From positions 1 to 63,163 of the forward strand of contig JAFSSP010000012.1 of assembly GCA_017450945.1 (NCBI GenBank): a stretch of 63,163 nt of DNA. Reading direction: 5' to 3'. The notes beneath the pieces are model-generated. The model did not search any database. It worked only from the letters and a program-made list of their open reading frames with translations, and was not told where the DNA came from. The position numbers and the translations under genes were made by a program. This DNA is from Clostridia bacterium (GTDB lineage: Bacteria > Bacillota > Clostridia > Oscillospirales > CAG-272). Of the stretch, positions 1 to 9,611 are shown in pieces. Positions within the stretch are counted from its first letter, which is position 1. The number at the start of each line of letters is the position of its first letter.

Positions 1-8
1 AAACTCTC
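1..8 (-). rRNA. rrs: 16S rRNA, extreme 5' end (partial, runs off left edge)
   Basis: Read on the minus strand the last eight bases are GAGAGTTT, the conserved start of bacterial 16S rRNA. They follow a leader with a typical rRNA antitermination-type motif and a very strong promoter. Only eight bases are present, so the call rests mainly on this context. Confidence 0.7.
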
Positions 9-160
9 GAAATCATGGTATTAAAACCGATCCATAAGAACCGGATTCAATCTCTTATGCTTCGAGTTTCTCTCTTAGCTTTCTTTACTTTTGTTGAGTA
101 GTATTCTCATTACGAATTGTCGAGATCCGTACACAAGTTTTTCGTCCTTGTACTTCTCTC

Positions 161-180
161 TTGTTGTTCAATTTTCAAGG
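161..180 (-). promoter_or_regulatory. rRNA leader motif (antitermination/processing box)
   Basis: On the minus strand this reads CCTTGAAAATTGAACAACAA, matching the CTTTGAAAACTGAACA-like motif that precedes 16S and 23S genes in many Bacillota rRNA operons. It lies about 150 bases before the 16S start and about 30 bases into the predicted transcript. Confidence 0.65.
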
Positions 181-217
181 ATCAGTACTGTCGGCCTTTT
201 TGGGGGACAGCTTAAGT

Positions 218-247
218 AGTATATCACAAAAAGCCGCAAATTGTCAA
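218..247 (-). promoter_or_regulatory. rRNA operon promoter
   Basis: A perfect -35 TTGACA (242-247) and -10 TATACT (218-223) are separated by 18 bases, with TG one base upstream of the -10 (extended -10). The predicted start is near 211, giving a leader of about 200 bases before the 16S gene. Confidence 0.85.
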
Positions 248-284
248 GAGCTTTTTTGAGATTTTTTTCATCTTCTGAAAATTT

Positions 285-330
285 TTTTCAAAAGATAAGC
301 TGGAAGCCGAAGAATCCCGGCTTCCAGCCC
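285..330 (-). terminator. Terminator after glyQS
   Basis: An 11-bp stem (299-309 with 318-328) and eight-base loop lie just beyond the glyQS stop. The T-run on the minus strand is interrupted, so some readthrough toward the rRNA promoter is possible. Confidence 0.65.
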
Positions 331-351
331 TGTCGTTTCAATGACTTTTGA

Positions 352-1773
352 TTAGAAAGCAATCTTTTCTTCGATGTATTTTTTCAGTTCTGCGATCGGA
401 ATACGCACCTGTTCCATGGTATCTCTGTCACGGACGGTCACGCAGTTGTCTGCAGCCTTTTCCTCGTCGCCCACCGTTTCAAAATCGACGGTGATGCAAA
501 GAGGCGTACCGATCTCGTCTTCTCTACGATAACGCTTGCCGATCGATCCGGTCTCATCGTAGTCGACCATAAAGTATTTGGAAAGCTCGTTATAAATCTC
601 GGTAGCCTTGTCTCCAAGCTTTTTAGAAAGCGGAAGTACGGCGGCCTTGAAAGGCGCAAGTGCCGGATGCAGATGCAGAACGGTTCTGACATCGTTCTTT
701 TCAGCATCCACGACCTCTTCGTCATACGCATCGCAAAGAACCGAAAGAACGGTTCTCTCAACGCCGAGCGAAGGCTCGATCACATAAGGCGTATAACGCT
801 CGTTGGTTTCGGGATCAAAATAGGAAAGATCCTTGCCCGAGGTGTTCTGGTGCTGGGTCAGGTCGTAATCGGTACGATCGGCAACGCCCCAGAGCTCGCC
901 CCAGCCGAACGGGAACAAGAACTCGAAGTCGGTGGTCGCTTTGGAATAGAAGCAAAGCTCTTCGGGATCATGGTCACGCAGGCGAAGGTTTTCATCTTTG
1001 AGACCGATCGAAAGAAGCCAGTTGTGGCAGAAGGAACGCCAGTAGGAGAACCATTCGAGGTCGGTTCCGGGTTTGCAGAAGAATTCGAGTTCCATCTGCT
1101 CAAACTCGCGGACACGGAAAATGAAGTTGCCGGGAGTAATCTCGTTGCGGAAGGATTTACCGATCTGTCCGATACCGAAAGGCAGTTTTTTGCGAGTCGT
1201 TCTCTGCACGTTTGCAAAGTTGACGAAAATGCCCTGCGCGGTCTCGGGGCGGAGGTAGACCGTATTCTTCGCATCCTCGGTCACGCCCTGGAAGGTCTTG
1301 AACATCAGGTTAAACTGGCGAATGTCGGTGAAGTTATGCTTGCCGCAAGTCGGGCAAGGAATATTATGGTCTTCAACAAAGGCTTTCATCTCGGTCTGCG
1401 AGAAGGCGTCAATCGGCTTGGGAAGCGTGAAAGAAGTTTCCGCGCAATAGTCCTCGATGAGCTTGTCGGCGCGGAAACGCTCGTGGCACTCTTTGCAATC
1501 CATCAAAGGATCCGAAAAGCCTGCCAAGTGACCGCTTGCCACCCAGGTCTGGGGGTTCATAAGGATTGCGGCGTCAAGACCGACGTTATATTTATTCTCC
1601 TGGACAAACTTTTTCCACCAGGCGCGCTTGATATTGTTTTTCAGCTCGGCGCCGAGAGGACCGTAATCCCAGGTATTGGCAAGACCGCCGTAGATTTCAC
1701 TGCCGGCGTAAATAAAGCCGCGGCCTTTGCAAAGGGCAACGATCTTGTCCATGGTTTTTTCGGTATTCTTCAT
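352..1773 (-). CDS. glyQS: Glycyl-tRNA synthetase, single-chain class II
   Basis: The enzyme charges tRNA-Gly with glycine using ATP. The 473 residues match the alpha2-type single-chain enzyme in length. The N-terminal signature ([12 protein letters not shown], then NTWDYGPLG) is present, as are a CxxC pair (CKEC and CPTC) in the insertion, class II motif 2 ([20 protein letters not shown]) and the motif 3 region ([13 protein letters not shown]). The C-terminal anticodon-binding domain begins near residue 370. The ATG follows AAGGAG at good spacing. The gene has its own promoter and a 57-base upstream gap, too short for a T-box leader. It is transcribed toward the rRNA operon. Confidence 0.96.
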   Translation of the reverse strand: MKNTEKTMDKIVALCKGRGFIYAGSEIYGGLANTWDYGPLGAELKNNIKRAWWKKFVQENKYNVGLDAAILMNPQTWVASGHLAGFSDPLMDCKECHERFRADKLIEDYCAETSFTLPKPIDAFSQTEMKAFVEDHNIPCPTCGKHNFTDIRQFNLMFKTFQGVTEDAKNTVYLRPETAQGIFVNFANVQRTTRKKLPFGIGQIGKSFRNEITPGNFIFRVREFEQMELEFFCKPGTDLEWFSYWRSFCHNWLLSIGLKDENLRLRDHDPEELCFYSKATTDFEFLFPFGWGELWGVADRTDYDLTQHQNTSGKDLSYFDPETNERYTPYVIEPSLGVERTVLSVLCDAYDEEVVDAEKNDVRTVLHLHPALAPFKAAVLPLSKKLGDKATEIYNELSKYFMVDYDETGSIGKRYRREDEIGTPLCITVDFETVGDEEKAADNCVTVRDRDTMEQVRIPIAELKKYIEEKIAF

Positions 1774-1805
1774 AATGATGTATCTCCTTGTGCGATAATG
1801 TACCT

Positions 1806-1834
1806 ATTGTAGCACTGTTTTCCTTCGCTGTCAA
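1806..1834 (-). promoter_or_regulatory. glyQS promoter
   Basis: TTGACA (1829-1834), 17 bases, TACAAT (1806-1811). The -35 box overlaps the folD stop codon, so glyQS can be expressed separately from the upstream folD-lgt-M16 run. Confidence 0.8.
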
Positions 1835-2688
1835 GCAATTCCGGCCGCTTTTTTTGCGGCTTCAAGCGTGTTGGCAAGCAACATGGTGATGGTCATGGGG
1901 CCAACGCCGCCCGGCACCGGGGTGATGGCCGATGCGATCGGTTCGACCGCGGCAAAATCCACGTCTCCGCAGAGCTTGCCCTCTTCGTCTCGGTTCATAC
2001 CGACGTCGATGACAACCGCGCCCGGCTTTACCATATCGGCCGTAACGAATTTTGCTTTTCCGACCGAGGAAACAAGGATATCCGCCTCGCGTGTGACGCT
2101 TGCAAGATCCTGGGTGCGGCTGTGGCAGACCGTGACCGTGCCGTTCTCCTGCAAAAGCAGGATCGCCATCGGCTTGCCGACAATGTTCGAGCGTCCGATC
2201 ACAACGCAACGTTTTCCGGCGATCTCAATGCCGTGACGCTTCAAAAGGACGATAATGCCGGCCGGCGTACAGGGGCAAAAAGAATAGCTACCGATCATAA
2301 GTTTTCCGACGTTGACCGGATGAAAGGCATCCACATCCTTGTCGGGATCGATTCTGAGTAAGATCTCCCCGGCATCCAGATGTTTGGGAAGCGGAAGCTG
2401 GACAAGAATGCCATGCACAGCTGGATCGCGGTTCAGTTTTTCCACAAGCTCGTCAAGCTCTGCTTGCGTCGTCTCGGCGGGAAGCGCGTAAATCGAAGAA
2501 GCAAAGCCGACTTCCTCGCAGGCCTTGTGCTTGTTGCGCACATAAATCTGAGAGGCAGGGTCTTCCCCGACGATCACCACGGCGAGACCGGGACGAACGC
2601 CGGTTTTTGCAAAAAATTCTTCTGTATTTTGTTTGATCTCCTCGCGAACGGCTTTGGAGGTTGCTTTTCCGTCAATCAGGATTGCCAT
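1831..2688 (-). CDS. folD: Bifunctional methylenetetrahydrofolate dehydrogenase/cyclohydrolase
   Basis: FolD interconverts 5,10-methylene-THF, 5,10-methenyl-THF and 10-formyl-THF in cytosolic one-carbon metabolism. The 285 residues are normal for the family. Visible signatures are the YVRNKHK stretch with the catalytic lysine (about residues 50-56), [13 protein letters not shown], and the NADP-binding GRSNIVGKP loop followed by the C-terminal [10 protein letters not shown]. The start overlaps the lgt 3' end by 17 bases, so the two are translationally coupled in one operon. Confidence 0.96.
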   Translation of the reverse strand: MAILIDGKATSKAVREEIKQNTEEFFAKTGVRPGLAVVIVGEDPASQIYVRNKHKACEEVGFASSIYALPAETTQAELDELVEKLNRDPAVHGILVQLPLPKHLDAGEILLRIDPDKDVDAFHPVNVGKLMIGSYSFCPCTPAGIIVLLKRHGIEIAGKRCVVIGRSNIVGKPMAILLLQENGTVTVCHSRTQDLASVTREADILVSSVGKAKFVTADMVKPGAVVIDVGMNRDEEGKLCGDVDFAAVEPIASAITPVPGGVGPMTITMLLANTLEAAKKAAGIA

Positions 2689-3763
2689 TTGCTTCTTCCT
2701 CCTTTATCTCGACAGACTCTTCTGCCGCTTCTTGTTTTTCGGCAGGTGCTTCGGTCGTCTCGGCAGAAGCGTTGACATTCTGCTTGGTCTCAACCTTTTT
2801 CCAAAATGGTTTGCCGGAAGTCTTTTTCTCTACCGGAGCGGGCGTGTAAACTTCGAGCGCCGGGACTTTCTTCCCTGCTCTGCGAAGGATGAAAACTACC
2901 AAAAGATAGATCGCGCCGACAAGGAAGCAGAGCGCGCCGACAAACTGGGAAATGCGGATCTGCGTTCCGGGAATATAAAGGCTGTCGCTGCGGAAGCCCT
3001 CGACGAAAACTCTGCCAAGGCCGTACCAGGAAAGATACAGCACGGCGATCTGTCCATCAAACTTTTTATGCTTGTAAAAAACGTTGATGAGAATGAACCC
3101 GACAACGTTCCAGAAAAACTCGTAGAAAAAGGTCGGGTGGAAATAGAGCATAACTCGATCGGAAAAATCGCTCGGGAAAACGCCCATGCGTAAAGCGTGC
3201 AACAAAGATCCCTCTCCGGAAGGCAAATTGATCTTTGCGGTAAAGAAATCAAAAGTTGTCGTGGAACCGATTTCCGAGCCATAGCATTCGCCGTTGAAGA
3301 AGTTGCCCCAACGACCGATCGCCTGCGCGAGCATTACACCGGGGCCGACCGTGTCAAACACCTTTTTCCAGGGGAGCTTTTTGATCTTACAGCCGACGAA
3401 AAGCCCGATGATCCCGCCGATGATGCCGCCGTAGATTCCGAGTCCGCCGTTCCAGATGGCAATGACGTCGAGAAAGCTTTTATACGATCCGGTGTCAAGC
3501 GTGGTCAGAACGTAATAAAGTCTTGCGCCGACGACGCCGCTGAAAACGGTATAGAAAGAGAGGTCGATATAGTGATCGAAAACGATATTCTCGTTCCGTT
3601 TTCCGCGCCAGATCGCGTAGAGAATTGCCAAAACGATCCCGAGCGTGATGAGGATTCCGTACCAGCGAACCTCCAGTTTCCCGAAAAGTGTGAAGGCGAT
3701 GGCGTTGACGTCAAATTCCCCGATCCCGAGTCCCGGGAAGGAGAGCGTTGTGATCGTATTCAT
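2672..3763 (-). CDS. lgt: Prolipoprotein diacylglyceryl transferase with charged C-terminal tail
   Basis: Lgt transfers diacylglycerol from phosphatidylglycerol to the lipobox cysteine of prelipoproteins in the cytoplasmic membrane. The hallmark [13 protein letters not shown] is present, as is HPTFFYE, and several membrane helices fill residues 20-295. At 363 residues it is longer than usual (about 260-290). The excess is a hydrophilic Glu/Lys/Ala-rich tail after residue 300, ending in a strongly acidic stretch. The ATG shares ATGA with the upstream M16 stop and has a clear GAAAGGAG site. The window contains several lipoproteins for it to act on. Confidence 0.95.
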   Translation of the reverse strand: MNTITTLSFPGLGIGEFDVNAIAFTLFGKLEVRWYGILITLGIVLAILYAIWRGKRNENIVFDHYIDLSFYTVFSGVVGARLYYVLTTLDTGSYKSFLDVIAIWNGGLGIYGGIIGGIIGLFVGCKIKKLPWKKVFDTVGPGVMLAQAIGRWGNFFNGECYGSEIGSTTTFDFFTAKINLPSGEGSLLHALRMGVFPSDFSDRVMLYFHPTFFYEFFWNVVGFILINVFYKHKKFDGQIAVLYLSWYGLGRVFVEGFRSDSLYIPGTQIRISQFVGALCFLVGAIYLLVVFILRRAGKKVPALEVYTPAPVEKKTSGKPFWKKVETKQNVNASAETTEAPAEKQEAAEESVEIKEEEANGNPD

Positions 3764-5067
3764 AGATTGCTCCTTTCTTCTGTCGGCAAGATCAGCGACA
3801 GCGACAAATCCTTTTCTTGAAAATTTTGGTGCAGCAATTTCTCAATTTCGTCTTTTGATACAGATTGGATCAGCTCTGGATACAAAAAGGGATCCAGATC
3901 GTCCATGGCAAAAGAAAGCATCCTTCCTGCAATTTCCTCGGTAGAGTCGTAACTGCGAATCTCATCGGCGTAAAGGACGCGGCGGCTCCTCTCAAGATCC
4001 GCTCCGGAAATGCCGTTTTTCTTGACAAAATCCAGATAGGAAAGTAAGGATTCCACCACCCGGTCGGCATTCCCCGATTCTCCCGAGATGCAGTTGAAGG
4101 CAAACCCCTCTTCGCAGGAATACCCGGCCGAAAAGCTCGGGGTAAGCAACGATTGTTCAAAAAGACGATTGTAAAAATCCCCCGATCTGGAAAAAAGGAT
4201 CTCGTTGAGGATCAGCATTGCCGCGTCTTTTTTGACGCGCTCAAGGGAGGTTTTTCCGGGAGCGCGGTCTTTGAACCCAATCTGAAAAATCGGCTTTGCC
4301 ACCGGCATCCTCTCTTCAATCCTTACCTGTGCCACTTTGGCCGACGCGCTCGGCAACACCCGTACCGGCGCCGGTTCGAGCGAGTCTGCCGCCGGCAAAA
4401 GGCGGTCTGCAACCGTGAGCACTTCGTCGGTGTCAATCGGCCCCGAGACCGAGAGGATCATATTGGACGGGCGATAAAACAGTCCGTAAAAATCATAGAG
4501 TTTTTTGGGAGTGATTTTGGAAATGCTCTCTTGCGTTCCGCAAATTTCACTTGACAGAGGATGGCGGCCGTAGAGACCGGTAAGCAGATTCTGAAAAGCT
4601 CTGTCCCACGGAAGATCGCGATCCATTTTGATTTCTTCGGCAATGATCCCGCGCTCTTTTTTTACAGTCGCCGCGGTAAAATACGGATGCATCGCAAAGG
4701 TGATTAGTTCTTTCAGGCCTGCTTTTGCGTTTTTCGTCGCGCTGAAATAATAAGCGGTGTGCGTATATGAAGTATAGGCGTTTGCATCCATTCCGAGTGA
4801 AGAAAAGATTGCAAATGTATCCTGCCCGCTCTCATTGTCAAACAGCTTGTGTTCCAGATAATGGGCGATACCGGCGGGAAAACGCCGCAGACTTCCGTCG
4901 GCAAAGCGCACGCTGCGATCAAGCGAGCCGCACTTAGCGGCAAGGATTGCATGCGTAGTCGTCATGCTTTTCGGGAAGACGTAAATCGTCAATCCGCTTT
5001 TGTGAAGGATCTTCGTATAGGATTCCCCAAAAAGCGAAGAGGTATATTCAATCTTCTTCGTTTTCAT
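3760..5067 (-). CDS. yfmH: M16-family zinc protease, YfmH type
   Basis: This 435-residue protein carries the inverted zinc motif HxxEH as HYLEH near residue 70, with the downstream acidic ligand in a KKERGIIAEEIKMDRD segment. The family is an active M16 peptidase paired with an inactive partner, here the overlapping upstream YfmF-like gene. Annotation pipelines link this pair to EF-P modification; the real substrate is unclear. The start is the ATG at 5067, which has AAGGCGG at correct spacing; a 10-codon upstream extension lacks a site. Confidence 0.9.
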   Translation of the reverse strand: MKTKKIEYTSSLFGESYTKILHKSGLTIYVFPKSMTTTHAILAAKCGSLDRSVRFADGSLRRFPAGIAHYLEHKLFDNESGQDTFAIFSSLGMDANAYTSYTHTAYYFSATKNAKAGLKELITFAMHPYFTAATVKKERGIIAEEIKMDRDLPWDRAFQNLLTGLYGRHPLSSEICGTQESISKITPKKLYDFYGLFYRPSNMILSVSGPIDTDEVLTVADRLLPAADSLEPAPVRVLPSASAKVAQVRIEERMPVAKPIFQIGFKDRAPGKTSLERVKKDAAMLILNEILFSRSGDFYNRLFEQSLLTPSFSAGYSCEEGFAFNCISGESGNADRVVESLLSYLDFVKKNGISGADLERSRRVLYADEIRSYDSTEEIAGRMLSFAMDDLDPFLYPELIQSVSKDEIEKLLHQNFQEKDLSLSLILPTEERSNL

Positions 5068-6367
5068 CTGTATCCGCCTTTTCTTTCCCGGTTCCAACCA
5101 GGAAAAACTCGGTATTCCATTTCACCTGTTTTGCGACGCGGATCACATCCTCCCGAGTCACCTCCGAAATAGCCCGGCAGGTCTCCTCGAGAGAAATGTC
5201 AAGTCCCATGATGCTTCGCCCGAAGAAATAGGATTCCATCGCTTCGGGACTGTCCTCGATGGAATGAAACACGGTGAGAAACGCGTTTTTCGCGGCTTCC
5301 AGCTCGAATCCGGAAAAATGCCCCTTTGCAAGCTCGCACATCTGATGTGTGATCTCTTCTTTTGCTTTCTCAGAATTCTCTTTTGAAAGCCCGCACCGGA
5401 TAAAAATGGCTCCTGTGTAGGCTTGATAGGAAGAGACGCAGGAATAGCAGAGGCTCCGCTTTTCCCGCAGCTCCAAAAACAGCTTGGAAACCGGAGAGCT
5501 TCCGAGAAGAATCTCGTTATAGAGCTTTACGGCATAGTAATCGGGATCCCCCAGAATCACGCCGGTGGTAAGCCCGACAACAAGATGGCTTTGGCAGGCG
5601 GGAAATTCTTCGGTAAAGTGTTCCGTCTCCCCATGTCCGACCGTCGAAAAAAATCGGCGGGTGGAATCCGGCAAGCGCGCTTGTTTCAATTCCTTACCGA
5701 CGGTTGCCCGCAAAGCTTCCTCCAATGTATCTTTTTTCAGAGATCCGACAAAAAAGCATTCCGGGCGAAACTTGCACAAAAGCTTTTTCCAATGCGCGGT
5801 CAGGCGCTCTGGTGTGACCGATTCCAGCTCCTCCACACTTCCGTAAATCGGAAGCGCGCAGGGACGGTCTTGGTAAAAAAGAGCCTGACAACGATCCATC
5901 GCATAGCCGGATGGATTGTTTTTGATCGAGCGAATGACGTCCTGCTGGTAGCGTTTTTCATCCTCCACGTAGGAAGCAAGCAAAAGCCCATTTTCGTCAA
6001 GGCGCGGGTGAAAAAGGATCTCTGCGACGACCTCCAGTGCTTCCTTTAGCGGAATCTCCCCGCCCGGTACATACTCGGCTCTCAAAAGGTCGAGCGAAAA
6101 GCCGATTACCTGGTAGTCTCCCCTGTAAAAATTGCGGATGGAAAGCTCGGCGCCATAGAGCGAATCCAGTTTTTGATTGATCGCTTGCAGGGTCGGATAT
6201 TCTTCTGTCCCGCGCCGCAAGACCGAGAGCAAAAGCGAGGTCATTGGGGTCTCCTCCTTTTGGATGGGAAACGCCGATGAAATCGAGAAAAACTCACTTT
6301 TGAACTTTTGCGTTTGCAAAATCGAAAGGCGATAGCCTTCTTCTGTGATATAGGTTTCTGTTACCAT
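5048..6367 (-). CDS. yfmF: M16-family peptidase-like protein, inactive YfmF type
   Basis: The 439 residues have the M16 fold pattern (MTSLLLSVLRRGTEEYP near the N terminus, later REKRSLCYS), but the position of HxxEH is occupied by non-ligand residues, so it should lack zinc-peptidase activity. In the family this subunit pairs with the active YfmH-type protein encoded immediately downstream, which it overlaps by 20 bases. The ATG follows GGAAGGAACT. A promoter lies 75 bases upstream. Confidence 0.88.
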   Translation of the reverse strand: MVTETYITEEGYRLSILQTQKFKSEFFSISSAFPIQKEETPMTSLLLSVLRRGTEEYPTLQAINQKLDSLYGAELSIRNFYRGDYQVIGFSLDLLRAEYVPGGEIPLKEALEVVAEILFHPRLDENGLLLASYVEDEKRYQQDVIRSIKNNPSGYAMDRCQALFYQDRPCALPIYGSVEELESVTPERLTAHWKKLLCKFRPECFFVGSLKKDTLEEALRATVGKELKQARLPDSTRRFFSTVGHGETEHFTEEFPACQSHLVVGLTTGVILGDPDYYAVKLYNEILLGSSPVSKLFLELREKRSLCYSCVSSYQAYTGAIFIRCGLSKENSEKAKEEITHQMCELAKGHFSGFELEAAKNAFLTVFHSIEDSPEAMESYFFGRSIMGLDISLEETCRAISEVTREDVIRVAKQVKWNTEFFLVGTGKEKADTDENEED

Positions 6368-6440
6368 AGTTCCTTCCAGACGTCAGGGTTGATGAAAACC
6401 GGCGATAAACATTCCGGTCAATCTGTAGATCTTCTTTTTT

Positions 6441-6469
6441 ATCATACACCATTTTTGCGCATTTTGCAA
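6441..6469 (-). promoter_or_regulatory. Promoter for yfmF-yfmH-lgt-folD
   Basis: TTGCAA (6464-6469), 17 bases, TATGAT (6441-6446), about 75 bases upstream of the yfmF start. It is the only good promoter seen before folD, implying a four-gene operon. Confidence 0.65.
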
Positions 6470-6477
6470 GATGGAAA

Positions 6478-6515
6478 GAAAAAGTGAACCGAAGAGCCGC
6501 CGCTCTTCGGTTCAC
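6478..6515 (-). terminator. Terminator after lipoprotein gene
   Basis: A perfect 14-bp stem (6483-6496 with 6501-6514) with a four-base loop is followed on the minus strand by TTTTTCTTT. It ends the 6522-7421 transcript. Confidence 0.88.
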
Positions 6516-6521
6516 GCAAGT

Positions 6522-7421
6522 TTACTTTAAGGATTTCGGGATCGCGTTTGCCGGTTTCTTAAAGGTTGTGCTGCCGTAATTCGTAAAGGTAAATTCCTGA
6601 TAGTTGCCGTAGACGTCGGTGGAAAAGTCAAGCGACTCGCCAATCGGGCGTAAGAAGGCAAAGAAAGTCAGTTTTTTCGCTTCAAAGCGAAGGATTGCAT
6701 AGCTGATGTTGTTTCCGGCAATCGTCTCCGGGAACAGTTCGTACTGCTTGTCAATCGGATTGTAAGCATACTTCTCATAATTATCAGGGAAAACCGCGTA
6801 TTGAGCGGCAAACCGAGAAGCATAGTCCACATACTTTGCGGCAAAGCGTTGCTTGGTCATGGACTCGACATACCAGATTCCGTCTTCGCCTTTGGTGTAA
6901 ACATCATAGCCGGAAGCGGTCACCATATCGTATTGCTCGTTTTTGATCTTTCCGTCCTCGTCCTCCTGATACCAGTAAGTCCCATTCTCGGTGAAATAGT
7001 ACACCTTTTTATCTGCAAACTTACCGGAATTGGTTGCGTAGAAGGTCATGGTCACATTCTTGAAGCTTGCCGCTTCAAAGGCACGCTCCATCTGGTCCAC
7101 GCGAACTGTGGTCGTAGGTCCATTGCTCGGATCAAATTCAAAGGTTTCGGCCTTTTCTTTTCCGCAAACACGGCAACGATAGGACATAATTCCCGTCGTT
7201 TCTTCATCGGCTTCCCGCAAAACGACGCCTTCGTCCCATTCATGCGGTGCTTTGTCGATATAAGAATTGCAGTTTCCTTCACAATTGTGCCAGTGATCGT
7301 TGTCGTCAAAAGACCAGAACGAGCTGTAAACATGCTCGTGTGCCTGCTCGCAGGAAGAAAGCCCTGCCACAAGCGGGAAGCACATCAAAGCAGTCAAAAT
7401 CAGTGCAAGAATTCTTTTCAT
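6522..7421 (-). CDS. Putative lipoprotein, function unknown
   Basis: A 299-residue exported protein. It begins with MKRILALILTALMCFPLVAG and a lipobox-like LSSC, so it should be anchored outside the membrane after Lgt/Lsp processing. Just after the anchor is a His/Cys-rich stretch (HEHVYSSF, HWHNCEGNC, then CRVCG), a motif style common in surface proteins of gut Bacillota that could bind metal. The rest is unrecognised and rich in Tyr and Phe, with beta-like segments. The start at 7421 is fixed by GAAAGGAA. It is monocistronic, with its own promoter and terminator. Confidence 0.75.
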   Translation of the reverse strand: MKRILALILTALMCFPLVAGLSSCEQAHEHVYSSFWSFDDNDHWHNCEGNCNSYIDKAPHEWDEGVVLREADEETTGIMSYRCRVCGKEKAETFEFDPSNGPTTTVRVDQMERAFEAASFKNVTMTFYATNSGKFADKKVYYFTENGTYWYQEDEDGKIKNEQYDMVTASGYDVYTKGEDGIWYVESMTKQRFAAKYVDYASRFAAQYAVFPDNYEKYAYNPIDKQYELFPETIAGNNISYAILRFEAKKLTFFAFLRPIGESLDFSTDVYGNYQEFTFTNYGSTTFKKPANAIPKSLK

Positions 7422-7485
7422 ATAAAATTCCTTTCTTTTGAAAAAGGCTTTTGTCAAAAAAGGAACGCGCTGTGCGTTTTGCACC

Positions 7486-7514
7486 ATTATAGCACATGTT
7501 GCAAATTTCGTCAA
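7486..7514 (-). promoter_or_regulatory. Promoter of lipoprotein gene
   Basis: TTGACG (7509-7514), 17 bases, TATAAT (7486-7491), about 65 bases upstream of the start codon. Confidence 0.8.
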
Positions 7515-7517
7515 GGG

Positions 7518-8597
7518 CTATATGATCAACATTGCGTCGCCAAACGAGAAAAACCGATATTTCTCCTCTACGGCGATCCGATAGGCTTCCAGAATTTTTT
7601 CGCGGTCGTAGAAGGCCGAGACGAGCATGAGCAGAGTGCTCTCAGGCAAATGGAAATTGGTGACGAGCGCGTCGACCGCTTTGAATTTATAACCCGGATA
7701 GATGAAAATGCCGGTATCGCCGCACATCGGATGAATGATCCCCTCCCCATCGGCAACGCTCTCGAGCGTGCGGCAAGAGGTGGTACCCACGCAGATGATC
7801 CTTCCGCCTGCGGCCTTGCGGGCGTTGATGACATCGGCCGCTTCTTTTGACACCGAGAAAAATTCGGTGTGCATGACGTGATCGGTAATGTGATCCTCCT
7901 TGACCGGGCGGAAGGTGCCAAGTCCCACATGGAGCATGACCGGAACGATTGCAATGCCCATGCTTCGGATTTTTTCGAGCAGTTCGGGGGTAAAATGCAG
8001 TCCCGCGGTGGGCGCCGCGGCCGAACCCTCTTCCTTTGCGTAAACCGTTTGATAGCGTTCTTTATCTTCCAACCGTTCTGTGATATAGGGCGGCAGAGGC
8101 ATCAGTCCGATCTCGTGCAGAATGGCAAAGAGATTATCGTATTTCTTCTTGTCGTAGGTAAAGCGGATGATGCGGTTCCCTTCCTCGACGAGCGAGAGAA
8201 CTTCGCCCGAGAGAATCCCTTCTCCAAACGAGAGCTTCATGCCGACTCTTGCCCGTTTGCCGGGCTTTACAAGACACTCCCAGGTATCCAGATCGCGCTG
8301 ACGGAGAAGCAAAAGCTCCATCGGCGCGTCTTCCCTGCCCTCGACAGTCCCGTAGATGCGCGCAGGGATCACGCGCGAATCGTTGATGACAAGAACGTCT
8401 TTCGGCGAAAGATAGTCCACGATCTCATAAAAATGCCTGTGCGAAAGCGCGCCGGTCTTGCGATCGATCACAAGCAGACGGGAGGCGTCTCTCGGTTCGA
8501 TCGGATGCTGGGCGATGCGCTCTTCCGGCAGGTCATAATAAAAATCTCGTTTGCAGAGATCTGTTTTCGGTAATTCGTTGACGATCGGATTGGACAT
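7518..8597 (-). CDS. queA: S-adenosylmethionine:tRNA ribosyltransferase-isomerase
   Basis: QueA transfers and isomerises the ribose of SAM to preQ1 in tRNA, giving epoxyqueuosine. The 359-residue protein has the N-terminal [15 protein letters not shown] and [15 protein letters not shown]-like [26 protein letters not shown] and the C-terminal [14 protein letters not shown]. The ATG at 8597 follows AAAGGAG; longer upstream reading has no start signal. Its promoter faces away from dapA. No tgt lies next to it in this window. Confidence 0.95.
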   Translation of the reverse strand: MSNPIVNELPKTDLCKRDFYYDLPEERIAQHPIEPRDASRLLVIDRKTGALSHRHFYEIVDYLSPKDVLVINDSRVIPARIYGTVEGREDAPMELLLLRQRDLDTWECLVKPGKRARVGMKLSFGEGILSGEVLSLVEEGNRIIRFTYDKKKYDNLFAILHEIGLMPLPPYITERLEDKERYQTVYAKEEGSAAAPTAGLHFTPELLEKIRSMGIAIVPVMLHVGLGTFRPVKEDHITDHVMHTEFFSVSKEAADVINARKAAGGRIICVGTTSCRTLESVADGEGIIHPMCGDTGIFIYPGYKFKAVDALVTNFHLPESTLLMLVSAFYDREKILEAYRIAVEEKYRFFSFGDAMLII

Positions 8598-8634
8598 ACG
8601 GGACTCCTTTGCATATCCTTCTAACAGATACCCT

Positions 8635-8663
8635 ATTATACAACCATTCTTTTTCCATTGCAA
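8635..8663 (-). promoter_or_regulatory. queA promoter
   Basis: TTGCAA (8658-8663), 17 bases, TATAAT (8635-8640), 38 bases upstream of the queA start in the 97-base gap shared with dapA. No comparable promoter for dapA was found in this gap. Confidence 0.75.
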
Positions 8664-8694
8664 TGGTATTTTGCACTTTTTTTGGAGGGAACCC

Positions 8695-9579
8695 GTGAAA
8701 AAGCTGAATTTTCCTTTGTTTGACGGAGTGGCGACCGCACTTTTGACCCCGTTTTCAGAAGACGGATCAATCGATGAAGATTCCTTTGAGCGCATGGTCC
8801 TGCGCCAGATCGATTCGGGTATATCCGCGCTCGTTGTGGCAGGGACCACAGGAGAAGGAACGACACTTTCCGACAAAGAAAAATGCCGTCTGACTTCTCT
8901 TGCAAAGGATCTTTGCACAGGTAAGATCCCGGTGTACGGTAACTGCGGCGCAAACGATACCGAAAAAGCGGTATCGCTTGCCAAAAAGCTGACGCGCGCG
9001 GGAGCCGACGGACTGCTCTCTGTCACCCCGTACTACAACAAAGCAACGCGACGCGGATTATACCTGCATTACAAGGCGATCGCCTCGGCCACCGACACGC
9101 CGCTCATGGTCTACCACGTTCCGACGCGCACCGGTTGCCGCATGACGATCGAAAATTACGCCGATCTTTCGGAGTTGGATACGCTCGTCGCCGTCAAGGA
9201 AGCCTCGGGAGAATTGCGACTTTTGTCGGATCTTTTAGAAGACTTTGGCGAGCGTTACGCCGTTTATGCTGGGAACGACGAGGACGCCCTGTTTGCAAGA
9301 AGGCTCGGCTCTCCGGGGTGCGTCTCGGTGCTCTCAAATCTTTTGCCGGAAGACTGCGTCAGATTGCAGGCGCTCTGTAGAATCGGAGACTGGTCGGCGG
9401 CAAGAAGTCTCGAAAAAGAACTGCTCCCGAAAATGCAAGCGATGTTCCGGGAGGTCAACCCGGTGCCGGCAAAGTACGTTGCCTCTCGCATAGGCCTATG
9501 CAAGCCTTCCTGGCGTTTGCCCATGTGCGAGCCCTCAAAAGAGACTGCAGCAGAGCTTGATGACCTCTTCAAACTATGA
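8695..9579 (+). CDS. dapA: 4-hydroxy-tetrahydrodipicolinate synthase
   Basis: DapA condenses pyruvate with aspartate semialdehyde in the lysine/meso-DAP pathway. The 294-residue TIM barrel shows the family signatures [43 protein letters not shown], the catalytic Tyr in [11 protein letters not shown], and the Schiff-base Lys in VAVKEASGE. The start is a GTG at 8695 with TTGGAGGGA in front. An aspartate kinase at 38.1 kb serves the same pathway but is not linked. Confidence 0.95.
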   Translation: MKKLNFPLFDGVATALLTPFSEDGSIDEDSFERMVLRQIDSGISALVVAGTTGEGTTLSDKEKCRLTSLAKDLCTGKIPVYGNCGANDTEKAVSLAKKLTRAGADGLLSVTPYYNKATRRGLYLHYKAIASATDTPLMVYHVPTRTGCRMTIENYADLSELDTLVAVKEASGELRLLSDLLEDFGERYAVYAGNDEDALFARRLGSPGCVSVLSNLLPEDCVRLQALCRIGDWSAARSLEKELLPKMQAMFREVNPVPAKYVASRIGLCKPSWRLPMCEPSKETAAELDDLFKL

Positions 9580-9610
9580 AAACAGCCCTCCAAAAAGAGG
9601 GCTGTTTCAT
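9578..9610. terminator. Bidirectional terminator between dapA and the MBL lipoprotein gene
   Basis: AAACAGCCCTC (9580-9590) pairs with GAGGGCTGTTT (9597-9607) around a CAAAAA loop, with A and T runs outside. The two convergent genes share it. Confidence 0.85.
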
Positions 9611-9611
9611 T

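Noticed and set aside
1774-1830. T-box leader for glyQS
   Set aside because: Only 57 bases separate folD and glyQS, and the promoter fills them; no specifier loop or T-box sequence is possible.
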